From JAGDZR01 sp049115695 (GTDB lineage Bacteria > Bacteroidota > Bacteroidia > Cytophagales > Cyclobacteriaceae), in contig JAGDZR010000007.1 in assembly GCA_049115695.1 (NCBI GenBank), positions 310,001-374,000 of the forward strand: 64,000 nt of DNA. Reading direction: 5' to 3'. Positions 42,010-50,800 of this stretch are shown piece by piece. Every line of letters begins with the position of its first letter. Position 1 is the stretch's first letter. Under the pieces are notes generated by a model. It worked only from the letters and a program-made list of their open reading frames with translations, ran no database searches and had not been told where the DNA came from. The position numbers and the translations under genes are program-made.

Positions 42010-43284
42010 ATGAAACAATTTATTATTAGCATCACCTTAACCACTCTAATCTTTTCTTGTGTTCCCTACTCATCCGGCCATTATGATGGTGCCGATTTAG
42101 TCGAATACGGCAATAAAGACTATAGTTCAAGAATTGGCAATGTCAACATTTCCATCGCAAACGATCGATCTGGCTTTTTATCCAACAAAATCCTTTTGGG
42201 ATCAGGCCAGCAACTCAAGTTAAGCTTCGATCTACTTGACGAAGATTACACCAACCTATATTTAAAAATCTTCCATTGCGATAAGTATTGGGAGAAAAGC
42301 AATCTCTCAGACCTGGAATTTCTAGATGATTTCAATGAAATCAACATAAGGGATTACGATTTTTCTCAGACGCGCTTTTGGCAATACGTGAGCTATTTCG
42401 TGAGCATCCCCGCCACCAGAATATCAGGAAATTTCATCGCCGTGATATATGAGGAAGGCCAGGCAAAACCGCTAATTTCTCGACGGTTTATGGTTTATGA
42501 AAATAATGTTGGCATATCAGCCTCAATCGTTTTAAGCACTGGGGCAATAAAGCGGCTGTCTCACCATGGTCTGGAATTGGAGCTTTCGTATGCTGGGCTG
42601 GACGTCATCGATCCCAACACCCAGCTATATCCAATTTATCTACAAAACAACAATTGGCAAACGGCCATTTACAATCTAACGCCTACAGCACACCGTCCAG
42701 ATCAACGATTCATTGAATACAAACCATTTAATCAGGAGAATAATTTTCCCGGTCTCAACAATTTCCGGTTCTTCGACCTACGGGCAACTTCATACAGGGG
42801 ACAAAATGTAGCCAGGGTGAGTACATCTGATAGAGGAGTTGAAGCCATTCTTCAACCAGAAACTTCACGACATGGCTTGTCTTTCGGTCAACAGCTCATG
42901 GATGACCTAAATGGTAAATACTATTTACAAAACAACGACCCAAATGCGAAAAACATTAACTCTGAATATGTATATGTCAACTTCAGATTGAAAACTGATT
43001 CGATCACATCTGAAGTTTATGTCACAGGCCATTTCAATGATTGGCAACTTAACGAGCGCAACAAATTGAGTTATTCCTCTGATGAAAGAGCTTACATTGG
43101 TTCCTTGCTCCTCAAACAGGGATTTTACAATTATCACTACTGGGTCAATCAAACCGAACTTCCACATTACTATTTTGAAGGAAGTCATTTCCAATCCGAA
43201 AATGATTATGAAGTATTGGTCTATTACAGAAAACCCGGGACTGTCTATGACAGAATAGTAGGATATAAATCAGTGAGGCAATAA
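42010..43284 (+). CDS. Type IX secretion system plug protein (DUF5103)
   Basis: This 424-residue lipoprotein (ISITLTTLIFSCVPYSSG, lipobox FSC) matches the DUF5103/T9SS plug family: an N-terminal beta domain (DLLDEDYTNLYLKIFHCDKYW at about 77-97, NFIAVIYEEGQAKPLISRRF at about 142-161) and a C-terminal domain with VYVTGHFNDWQL and YHYWVNQTELPHYYFEGSH. In T9SS the plug closes the SprA translocon channel together with PorV. The gene starts divergently 67 bp from the sigma-factor start. With porX in the same window it supports an active T9SS in this organism. Confidence 0.9.
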   Translation: MKQFIISITLTTLIFSCVPYSSGHYDGADLVEYGNKDYSSRIGNVNISIANDRSGFLSNKILLGSGQQLKLSFDLLDEDYTNLYLKIFHCDKYWEKSNLSDLEFLDDFNEINIRDYDFSQTRFWQYVSYFVSIPATRISGNFIAVIYEEGQAKPLISRRFMVYENNVGISASIVLSTGAIKRLSHHGLELELSYAGLDVIDPNTQLYPIYLQNNNWQTAIYNLTPTAHRPDQRFIEYKPFNQENNFPGLNNFRFFDLRATSYRGQNVARVSTSDRGVEAILQPETSRHGLSFGQQLMDDLNGKYYLQNNDPNAKNINSEYVYVNFRLKTDSITSEVYVTGHFNDWQLNERNKLSYSSDERAYIGSLLLKQGFYNYHYWVNQTELPHYYFEGSHFQSENDYEVLVYYRKPGTVYDRIVGYKSVRQ

Positions 43285-44076
43285 ATGCTCGAACTCATAA
43301 GGAGAAATCCGCTCGACAGGATCCGAATTAGCGAGATCCAGCATGCCAAACCCTTTGCTGCAAAATCTACCTAATCCACAGATAAAAATGAACTCCTGAA
43401 CAGGCACGGGGGCATAAAGTACAAATGGAAAAGTATAACCTCTTACTTCATACTTCACATCATCATGGTACATTGGATATATTCTGGCAAACTTCTTTTT
43501 TGAATCCCTCAATTTTTGAATATAACTCAAATCCGGCACCACCTGAAATTTATCAATTTCTGAAATCTTGCTCGTATCTATGCCTGATTCTTCCATTCTC
43601 TCCATGGTGTGTTCAAACATCAAATCAGAAAACTCATCTGTACTCGGTTCAATGAATCGTTTACCGGGATCTGCATTGAAGGTGGGTTCCAGCAAAACCA
43701 GCGGCGATATGCAAATGAACCTCATTTTGTTCTCGAATGGCAGTAACCTTTCTTCATCAACATGCTCTGGCACTATCTGCAATTGATCAATGAATAAATG
43801 TGGTTGCTTGAAAACCTGTACCAGGACAAAGTCCAGGAATCCCTTATCCGGCGATGTAATAACCAGGGTTACCTTTTTGCTATTGACATGCAAGCCGGTT
43901 TTACTTACCCGTGTCTGTCCTTTTAGTCCTGAGTAACTAAATAGCTTAAAGTCTTTGTACTTTAATTCTCCAGAAGAAACGACGAGACCTCTCAAAACCT
44001 GACCAATCAGGTATTGATGATGAAAAGGGATGGAAACTCCTCTGTTTTTAACTTCAAAAGTGATTCTTATTCTCAA
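43270..44076 (-). CDS. cas6: Stand-alone Cas6-family CRISPR endoribonuclease
   Basis: This 268-residue protein has the Cas6 layout: an N-terminal ferredoxin-like start (MRIRITFEVKNRGVSIPFHH, YLIGQVLRGLV), an internal linker, and a C-terminal ferredoxin-like half ending in the glycine-rich RNA-binding loop FICGLGRFCSKGFGMLDL at about 231-248. Cas6 cuts CRISPR precursor RNA within the repeat. No cas1-3, effector genes or repeat array are in the window, so its array, if any, must be elsewhere. The start is TTG at 44074-44076. The 3' end overlaps the T9SS plug gene tail to tail by 15 bp. Confidence 0.85.
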   Translation of the reverse strand: MRIRITFEVKNRGVSIPFHHQYLIGQVLRGLVVSSGELKYKDFKLFSYSGLKGQTRVSKTGLHVNSKKVTLVITSPDKGFLDFVLVQVFKQPHLFIDQLQIVPEHVDEERLLPFENKMRFICISPLVLLEPTFNADPGKRFIEPSTDEFSDLMFEHTMERMEESGIDTSKISEIDKFQVVPDLSYIQKLRDSKKKFARIYPMYHDDVKYEVRGYTFPFVLYAPVPVQEFIFICGLGRFCSKGFGMLDLANSDPVERISPYEFEHLLPH

Positions 44077-44138
44077 GTTGGGCTACTAAAAAATGAAAAC
44101 AGATAGCTGTGAATCAAAAATACAGAAACAAAATTTAT

Positions 44139-45236
44139 TTACACGTTGAATCTGAAATGCATGATATCACCATCCTTGACAATGTACTCTTTTCCTTCGA
44201 TGGCGAGCTTACCCGCTTCTTTGCAGCCATTTTCCGTTTTAAAAGTTTGATAATCGTCAAGTTTGATTACTTCAGCCTTGATAAATCCTTTTTCGAAATC
44301 AGTATGAATCACGCCAGCTGCCTGAGGTGCCTTCCATCCTTTCTGAATCGTCCACGCCCTAACCTCCTGAACACCAGCCGTGAAGTAGGTAATAAGATCT
44401 AATAGTTTGTAGGACGCCTTAATAAGTCTGTTAAGTCCAGAATCTGTGAGACTGTACTCTTCCAAAAAGAGTTGGCGATCGTCTTCATTATCCAGCTCAG
44501 CAATTTGGGCCTCAAGCGACGCACTCACTACGATTACCTCCGCATCTTCATCGACAACCAGTTCTTTTAGTTTTTCTGTTAATTCATTTCCCTTGCTGGC
44601 ATTATCCTCTTCCACGTTGGCAACATAAATGATCGGCTTGTCAGTCAATAACTGCAGTTCCCTGACCAGCGATCTTTGTTCTTCGTCAATGTCAAGCGTC
44701 CGTGCATTAGCACCTGATTCGAGGTGTGTTTTAAACGTAACAAGCACTTCATATTCCTTCTTCGCTAGCACATCACCGGATTTGGCTATTTTTTCAACTC
44801 TCTGGATACGTTTGTCGATCGACTCAAGGTCTTTCAATTGCAATTCAGTATCGATGACCTCCTTATCTGTTATGGGATCGACCACTCCATCTACATGAAC
44901 AATATTATCATCCTGGAAACATCTCAACACATGGATGATGGCATCCACTTCCCGTATGTTGGCCAAAAATTTATTACCTAGTCCTTCTCCTTTGCTTGCT
45001 CCTTTTACCAGGCCAGCAATGTCCACAAATTCAATTACTGTAGGAACTACTTTTTCCGGGGATACCAATCCCTCTAATATCTGCAAACGTTCATCTGGTA
45101 CAGTAATGACACCTACGTTTGGTTCTATTGTACAAAAAGGATAGTTGGCAGCTTCTGCTTTCGCGTTAGAAAGTGCATTGAAAAGCGTTGATTTGCCCAC
45201 ATTTGGTAAACCAACAATTCCACATTGTAAACCCAT
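44139..45236 (-). CDS. ychF: Redox-regulated ATPase YchF
   Basis: This 365-residue Obg-related P-loop protein has GLPNVGKSTLFNALSN (about 8-23), the DxxG block FVDIAGLVKGASKGEGLG, and a G4-like YVANVEED in place of NKxD, which gives ATP preference in YchF. It ends with the TGS domain KAPQAAGVIHTDFEKGFIKAE and the tail KDGDIMHFRFNV. It binds ribosomes and modulates translation and oxidative stress. The gene lies 3 bp after the AI-2E transporter gene and is co-transcribed with it. Confidence 0.96.
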   Translation of the reverse strand: MGLQCGIVGLPNVGKSTLFNALSNAKAEAANYPFCTIEPNVGVITVPDERLQILEGLVSPEKVVPTVIEFVDIAGLVKGASKGEGLGNKFLANIREVDAIIHVLRCFQDDNIVHVDGVVDPITDKEVIDTELQLKDLESIDKRIQRVEKIAKSGDVLAKKEYEVLVTFKTHLESGANARTLDIDEEQRSLVRELQLLTDKPIIYVANVEEDNASKGNELTEKLKELVVDEDAEVIVVSASLEAQIAELDNEDDRQLFLEEYSLTDSGLNRLIKASYKLLDLITYFTAGVQEVRAWTIQKGWKAPQAAGVIHTDFEKGFIKAEVIKLDDYQTFKTENGCKEAGKLAIEGKEYIVKDGDIMHFRFNV

Positions 45237-45239
45237 GAA

Positions 45240-46328
45240 TTATTTAATCCTAAATACTTGATAACTATTAAACCCAGCATAAACCTCCTCCACCGATACC
45301 CTCAAAATAGTGTATGTAGGAATGGCGGCTATCATGCCCGGAATGCCCGCGATTGTTGCGCCGGCAAAAATAATCACAAATATCTCTAATGGATGGGCTT
45401 TTACACTTTTGGAAAATATTAAAGGCTGGAAGAATACATTGTCCAGCACCTGAACCAGCCCAAAAACAGACACAATTTCTAATCCAATGAAAATGGCTTC
45501 CCGCGTAAGACCTGGAGATCCTGCTGTAGAGAGCGCAACAAATACTCCAAATAGTGTTCCTAGTATCGGACCTAAGTAAGGAACCAGATTAGCCAAAGCT
45601 GCAAATACGGCAATCGTCAGTGCATATTTAATACCAAACAATCCTAATCCAACTGATGACAGAGTGAAAATGGCAATCATTTGAATAAATAACCCGACCA
45701 GATAATTACCAAGCAGATGGTCTACTCTGAAAAAAGCTGAGGTAAAAACCTCAAAATACATATTGGGTATAAGGTTGAACAATGGCCTTCTTATGATACC
45801 AGGATCGTAAAGCAGAAAGAAAGTCATGAATAAAACGGCAATCAGTCCAATAAAAAAATTGCCCGTAAAGGAGATCAGATTATTGATAATGTTGCCAAAG
45901 TTCAACTCACGCATACCATCGAATATGGCTGATTTAAAACCTTCTACGAGAAATCCCGGAGGATTGGTGGTCAACTCGTTGCTGATGAGTAGTCTTTCAG
46001 TAACGGCAATGGGGGACAAAACTTTTGAGAGGAGCGAGTCAAAATCCATATCGCTGATTACTTCTAATTGCTCAGAGAACAGCGGCACAAAAAGCAGGAC
46101 GAACAGGCTGATGAAAATACCAGCCATGGCGAATGAGAATAAGATGGCAATAAATCTTGGCAATCGAACCCCAATAAAACCTAGTCTCAGCAAAGCACTT
46201 ACGCTAGGTCTCAAAAGAGAAGCCAGCACCAACGAAATAATCAGATAAAGGAAAATATTGAAGAAATACCACACCGCAACCAAAAGGAGGCATACTATTA
46301 TTATCAGACTTCCGAGTTTCCTATTCAT
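45240..46328 (-). CDS. AI-2E-family (PerM/TqsA-like) membrane transporter
   Basis: From the ATG at 46326-46328 the protein has 362 residues with about eight hydrophobic helices in four groups. These match the family: FFNIFLYLIISLVLASLLRP near the start, LGNYLVGLFIQMIAIFTLSS in the middle and ALANLVPYLGPILGTLFGVF with the conserved Pro-Tyr-Leu-Gly-Pro. Members export AI-2 or other small molecules or act as Na+/H+ antiporters; here the substrate is unknown. The longer frame upstream crosses the terminator of DUF3276 and was rejected. The gene is coupled to ychF. Confidence 0.88.
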   Translation of the reverse strand: MNRKLGSLIIIVCLLLVAVWYFFNIFLYLIISLVLASLLRPSVSALLRLGFIGVRLPRFIAILFSFAMAGIFISLFVLLFVPLFSEQLEVISDMDFDSLLSKVLSPIAVTERLLISNELTTNPPGFLVEGFKSAIFDGMRELNFGNIINNLISFTGNFFIGLIAVLFMTFFLLYDPGIIRRPLFNLIPNMYFEVFTSAFFRVDHLLGNYLVGLFIQMIAIFTLSSVGLGLFGIKYALTIAVFAALANLVPYLGPILGTLFGVFVALSTAGSPGLTREAIFIGLEIVSVFGLVQVLDNVFFQPLIFSKSVKAHPLEIFVIIFAGATIAGIPGMIAAIPTYTILRVSVEEVYAGFNSYQVFRIK

Positions 46329-46331
46329 AAA

Positions 46332-46354
46332 CAAAAAAGCCCCGAAATGGGGCT
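46332..46354 (-). terminator. Terminator of the DUF3276 gene
   Basis: Stem AGCCCC (46338-46343) / GGGGCT (46349-46354), loop gaaat, with an A-run at 46333-46338 that is U in the transcript. It ends the DUF3276 message immediately before the transporter start at 46328. Confidence 0.88.
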
Positions 46355-46377
46355 GTATCAAATCCTATTTTTTAAAC

Positions 46378-46785
46378 TCAATCCCACTTCAAATCTGAAT
46401 CTTCAGTCGTAACTTCTTCTTCGTTTCTTTCAAACTGAGAAAAATCTACTTCAGGAAGTAATTCATTCTTCACATGATCTACAGTACCGTTCAATGCCTG
46501 AAGGAATTTATTGAAATCCTCCTTGTATAAGAATATTTTGTGTTTTTCATAAACGTAACCATCGTCTTTGTATCGACGCTTACTTTCTGTGATCGTTAGA
46601 TAATAATCATTTGACCTTGTTGACTTCACATCAAAAAAATAAGTTCTTTTCCCTGCTCTGACCCTTTCAGAAAAAATCTCATCCCTTCCCTTTTCGTTAT
46701 TCTCTTCCACTTCGCTATTCTTTTTTAGTAGATTTTCGTTTATTCCAATTCTCAATTTTATAAAAAATACCAGATAAAGATGCAT
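46378..46785 (-). CDS. DUF3276 (PUR-alpha-like) nucleic-acid-binding protein
   Basis: The 135-residue frame includes the DUF3276 core SERVRAGKRTYFFDVKSTRSN, DYYLTITESKRRY and KHKIFLYKEDFNKFL. This is a PUR domain found across Bacteroidota that binds single-stranded DNA or RNA. The true start is uncertain: residues 1-25 are not family-like. A GTG at about 46708-46710 (EENNEKGRDEIFSERV) would fit the usual short N-terminus, whereas the ATG at 46783-46785 begins the frame. A terminator follows. Confidence 0.8.
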   Translation of the reverse strand: MHLYLVFFIKLRIGINENLLKKNSEVEENNEKGRDEIFSERVRAGKRTYFFDVKSTRSNDYYLTITESKRRYKDDGYVYEKHKIFLYKEDFNKFLQALNGTVDHVKNELLPEVDFSQFERNEEEVTTEDSDLKWD

Positions 46786-46862
46786 CTTAAAATAATTTAT
46801 TACAAACCCAGCGTGTTATGAATCAATATAAGAGGACTGGTATTGAAAATTTCACTTATTAA

Positions 46863-46870
46863 TATGTTTG
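46863..46870 (+). promoter_or_regulatory. Possible -7 box very close to a start codon
   Basis: tatgtttg matches TAnnTTTG exactly and a ttg lies 17 bases upstream of it. It ends only 4 bases before the ATG of the DUF58 gene (46875), so if used it would give a leaderless message. The evidence is sequence similarity alone. Confidence 0.25.
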
Positions 46871-46874
46871 CAAC

Positions 46875-47783
46875 ATGAAGATCGATTTAGGAAGCATCAG
46901 GAAGTATGAAAACCTCGAATTATTGGCAAAAGAACTTGTGGAAGGTTTTATCACTGGACTTCATAGATCACCTTATCACGGTTTCTCGGTAGAATTCGCA
47001 GAGCACAAGCTTTACAATTTTGGAGAAAGCACAAAAAACATTGACTGGAAGGTTTTTGCTAAAACAGATCGTCTCTATACAAAGCAATACGAAGAGGAAA
47101 CAAATCTAAGATGCACCATTTTGATGGATACCTCGCCCAGCATGTACTACCCAGCTCCGGATAACGACAAAATTAGATTTAGTATTTACTCCGCTGCGGC
47201 CCTTAGCTTTCTTATGATCAAACAAAGAGACGCAGTAGGACTAATTTCGTTTGCAGACGGCATCAATTATCAATCACCACAGAAGTCAACAAAAATTCAT
47301 TTCAACAATATTCTTGAGCAAATGAATGATTGGCTTCAGCAGGTACCAGGCAAACATTCCAAATCCAGGGTAGCTGAAAGCATTCATCAGATAGCAGATA
47401 GCATTCATAAGCGATCTTTAGTTATCATATTCACTGATATGTTTCAGCAAAATGAGAATCTGAATGAAGTTTTCGAAGCACTTATGCACCTGAAGCATAA
47501 CAAGCATGAGGTCTTACTTTTTCATGTGAACGATCATGCCAGTGAAAGAAATTTTGAGTTTTCGAACAAACCGCATCGGTTTGAGGATCTTGAAAGCGGC
47601 GAGACCATCCTCCTGACACCTTCAGAAATCAAAGTAGATTTTCAAAAGCGAATGGACACCTTTTATCAGGACATTAAACTAGGATGTGGGAAATTGAAGA
47701 TTGATTTTATCGAAGCGGATATAAATCAACCTTTCGACAAAATCCTCGGTGCTTATTTGATAAAACGAAAGAAAATGATGTAG
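46875..47783 (+). CDS. DUF58 domain protein
   Basis: This 302-residue protein has the DUF58 signature, with NFGESTKNIDWKVFAKTDRL as the conserved core (about 49-68), followed by a von Willebrand-A-like fold (RCTILMDTSPSMYYPAPDND carries the MIDAS DxSxS) and LVIIFTDMFQQ. DUF58 proteins usually sit next to MoxR-type ATPases in BatA/BatB-type clusters, but none is adjacent here. It presumably works as an adaptor in envelope or stress functions. It starts 34 bp before dnaE, so the two may share a transcript. Confidence 0.88.
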   Translation: MKIDLGSIRKYENLELLAKELVEGFITGLHRSPYHGFSVEFAEHKLYNFGESTKNIDWKVFAKTDRLYTKQYEEETNLRCTILMDTSPSMYYPAPDNDKIRFSIYSAAALSFLMIKQRDAVGLISFADGINYQSPQKSTKIHFNNILEQMNDWLQQVPGKHSKSRVAESIHQIADSIHKRSLVIIFTDMFQQNENLNEVFEALMHLKHNKHEVLLFHVNDHASERNFEFSNKPHRFEDLESGETILLTPSEIKVDFQKRMDTFYQDIKLGCGKLKIDFIEADINQPFDKILGAYLIKRKKMM

Positions 47784-47817
47784 CGATCATTTATTTTGCG
47801 ATCGTAAACCACCAAGC

Positions 47818-50800
47818 ATGTATTTAATTTTTGATACCGAGACCACAGGTCTTCCTCATAATAAATCTGCCCCACTTGAGGACCTGGACAACTGGCCAAG
47901 ATTGGTTCAAATTGCCTGGCAATTGCATGACGCGACGGGTCATCTGCTATCTCAAGGCAATCACATTGTCAAACCTGAGGGTTTTACCATTCCCTTTAAT
48001 GCCGAAAAAATACATGGCATAAGTACCGAAAGAGCCCTTGAGGTAGGTGAAGACCTCAGATCAGTACTGGAGCATTTCACATTGGATGTCCAAAAGGCAC
48101 AAGTCCTTGTTGGTCACAACATCGAATTTGACAATAAAATCATTGGAGCGGAATACCTGCGCTTGGGAGTCACGAATGAGATTGCTGAATACCCAAACAT
48201 TGATACCTCAACAACAACTGTAGAATTCTGTCAACTGCAGGGTGGCATAGGAGGAAGACTCAAGCAACCGAGACTGATTGAGCTCTATGAAAAACTTTTT
48301 GGTGAAGGGTTCGGAGATGCACATGATGCCGCCTATGATGTAGATGCAACTGCTAAAGCTTTTATTGAATGCCTGAAACGAGGCATCATTCCTCCATATG
48401 AGGAGATCGATATCTCGAGTATCGAATATGAAGCCCCTGATCTCGCCGCAGCAAATTTTGAATGGATTCGAAAAAAATCCGGAGGAAAGCAAAAGAGTGA
48501 AGCAGTCAAAGCTGAAGACATAAAAGGACCATTTTGCCATCTGCATGTCCATACCCAATTTTCAGTACTCCAGGCAACTCCAAAAATCGATGGCCTGATC
48601 AAAAAAGCCAAAGCATACAACATGCCGGCCGTGGCGTTGACTGACCTTGGAAACATGTTTGGGGTTTTCAAGTTTGTTAGAGAAGCGCTCAAAAATGACA
48701 TCAAACCTATTGTTGGTTGCGAATTCTTTGTAGCAGAAGAAAGGACGAAACTACAGTTCACCAAAGACAATCCAGACAAGAGGTTTCAGCAAGTACTGAT
48801 TGCTAAAAACAAGCAAGGTTATCACAATCTGGCAAAGCTCAGTTCCATTGCCTACATGGAGGGGAATTACGGACTATATCCCCGAATTGACAAAGCGCTG
48901 ATTGAAGAATACAGAGGAGATCTAATCGCGCTTTCAGGAGGATTAAGAGGAGAAATCCCTCACCTAATACTGAATGTGGGTGAAACTCAGGCGGAAGAGG
49001 CGCTTGTTTGGTGGAAAGAGTTGTTTGATGAAGATTTCTACATCGAAATTGGTCGTCATGGTTTGGATGAAGAGGACCATTTGAACGAAGTGCTGATTAG
49101 GTTAGCCCGGAAGCATAATATAAAAATGATTGCGACCAATGAGCTTTACTATTTAGATAAAGCCGAAGCTCCTGCACACGATGTACTCATCTGTATCAAG
49201 GAAAACGAAAAGCAAAGCACCCCAATTGGCAGAGGTCGCGGATTCAGACCTGGCTTACCGAATCATAATTTCTATTTTAAGGATCAGGACGAAATGAAGT
49301 CAGCCTTCACCGACCTACCTGAGGCAATCGAGAATATCGCCGAGATACTTGATAAAATAGAGGAGTTCAAACTTGAAAGGGACGTGCTGCTTCCCGCATT
49401 TGACATTCCGCAAGAGTTCATGAACCCAGAAGACCTTGTTGATGGTGGCAAACGAGGAGAAAATGCATTTCTAAAGCATTTGACCTATGAAGGGGCAAAA
49501 AAACGATATCCTGAATTAACGCCAGAAATCAAAGAACGACTTGACTTTGAGCTTGCCACAATAGAGAATACCGGTTACCCAGGCTACTTCTTGATCGTTC
49601 AGGACTTCACGACAAAGGCACGAGAGATTGGAGTAGCGGTTGGACCTGGTCGAGGCTCGGCTGCAGGAAGTGCGGTTGCCTATTGTATCGGCATTACGAA
49701 TGTTGACCCAATCGCATATGACCTGCTGTTTGAGCGTTTCCTGAATCCGGACAGGGTATCACTTCCCGATATCGACATTGACTTTGACAATGAAGGTCGC
49801 GAACGCGTGATTGACTATGTTGTCAATAAATATGGCAGCAGCCAGGTGGCACAAATTATCACTTATGGCATGATGGCGCCAAAATCTGCCATCAGGGATG
49901 CAGGAAGAGTCATGGAGCTCCCACTTCAGGAAACAGATGCTATCGCCAAGCTCGTCCCTGAAAAACCAGGCGCAAAATTCTCCAAGGTATTTGATGAGGT
50001 CCCAGAACTCAAAGACCTCACCAAAGGAAAAGAACTACCCTCGCAAGTTTTGAATCAAGCTGTAGTATTGGAGGGGTCGATGCGAAATACTGGCATTCAT
50101 GCCTGCGGAGTGATCATCACACCAGATGACATCACCAACTACATTCCGTTAGCCAAAGCCAAAGATTCAAGTCTATTCATCACGCAGTTTGACAATAGCG
50201 TAGTTGAAAGTGCTGGAATGCTCAAAATGGATTTCCTTGGGCTAAAGACCTTATCGATTATCAAAACAGCTGTTGAGTATGTAGAGAAACGACATGGTAT
50301 CAAAATAGATGTAGATGCTATTCCGCTGGATGATCAAAAGACATACGAGCTCTACCAGCGGGGAGAGACCAACGGCACCTTTCAGTTTGAATCTCCAGGC
50401 ATGCAAAAACACCTGCGGGCGCTGAAACCGGATAAGTTCGAGGATCTAATAGCCATGAACGCACTGTATCGTCCTGGTCCAATGGAATACATACCTGATT
50501 TCATTGACCGAAAGCATGGCAAAGCTCAGATCGAATATGACCTCCCGGAAATGGAGGAATACCTGTCCGAAACATATGGAATCACAGTGTATCAAGAGCA
50601 GGTGATGTTGCTATCTCAGTCTATAGCCGGCTTCACAAAGGGTGAAGCCGACATGCTACGGAAAGCAATGGGTAAAAAGATCTTCAAATTACTGGAAGAG
50701 CTTAAACCTAAATTTATTAATCAGGCAAAGGAAAAGGGGCACCCTGAAGACAAGCTTGAAAAGATCTGGAAAGACTGGGAAGCTTTTGCAGCTTACGCTT

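Noticed and set aside
42010..42018. Longer start for the sigma factor at 42018, overlapping the divergent T9SS plug gene
   Set aside because: The added 25 residues are not family-like (MFHLLIVFIIDYNE), whereas MTFTDEELIAGC at 41943 starts the conserved region.
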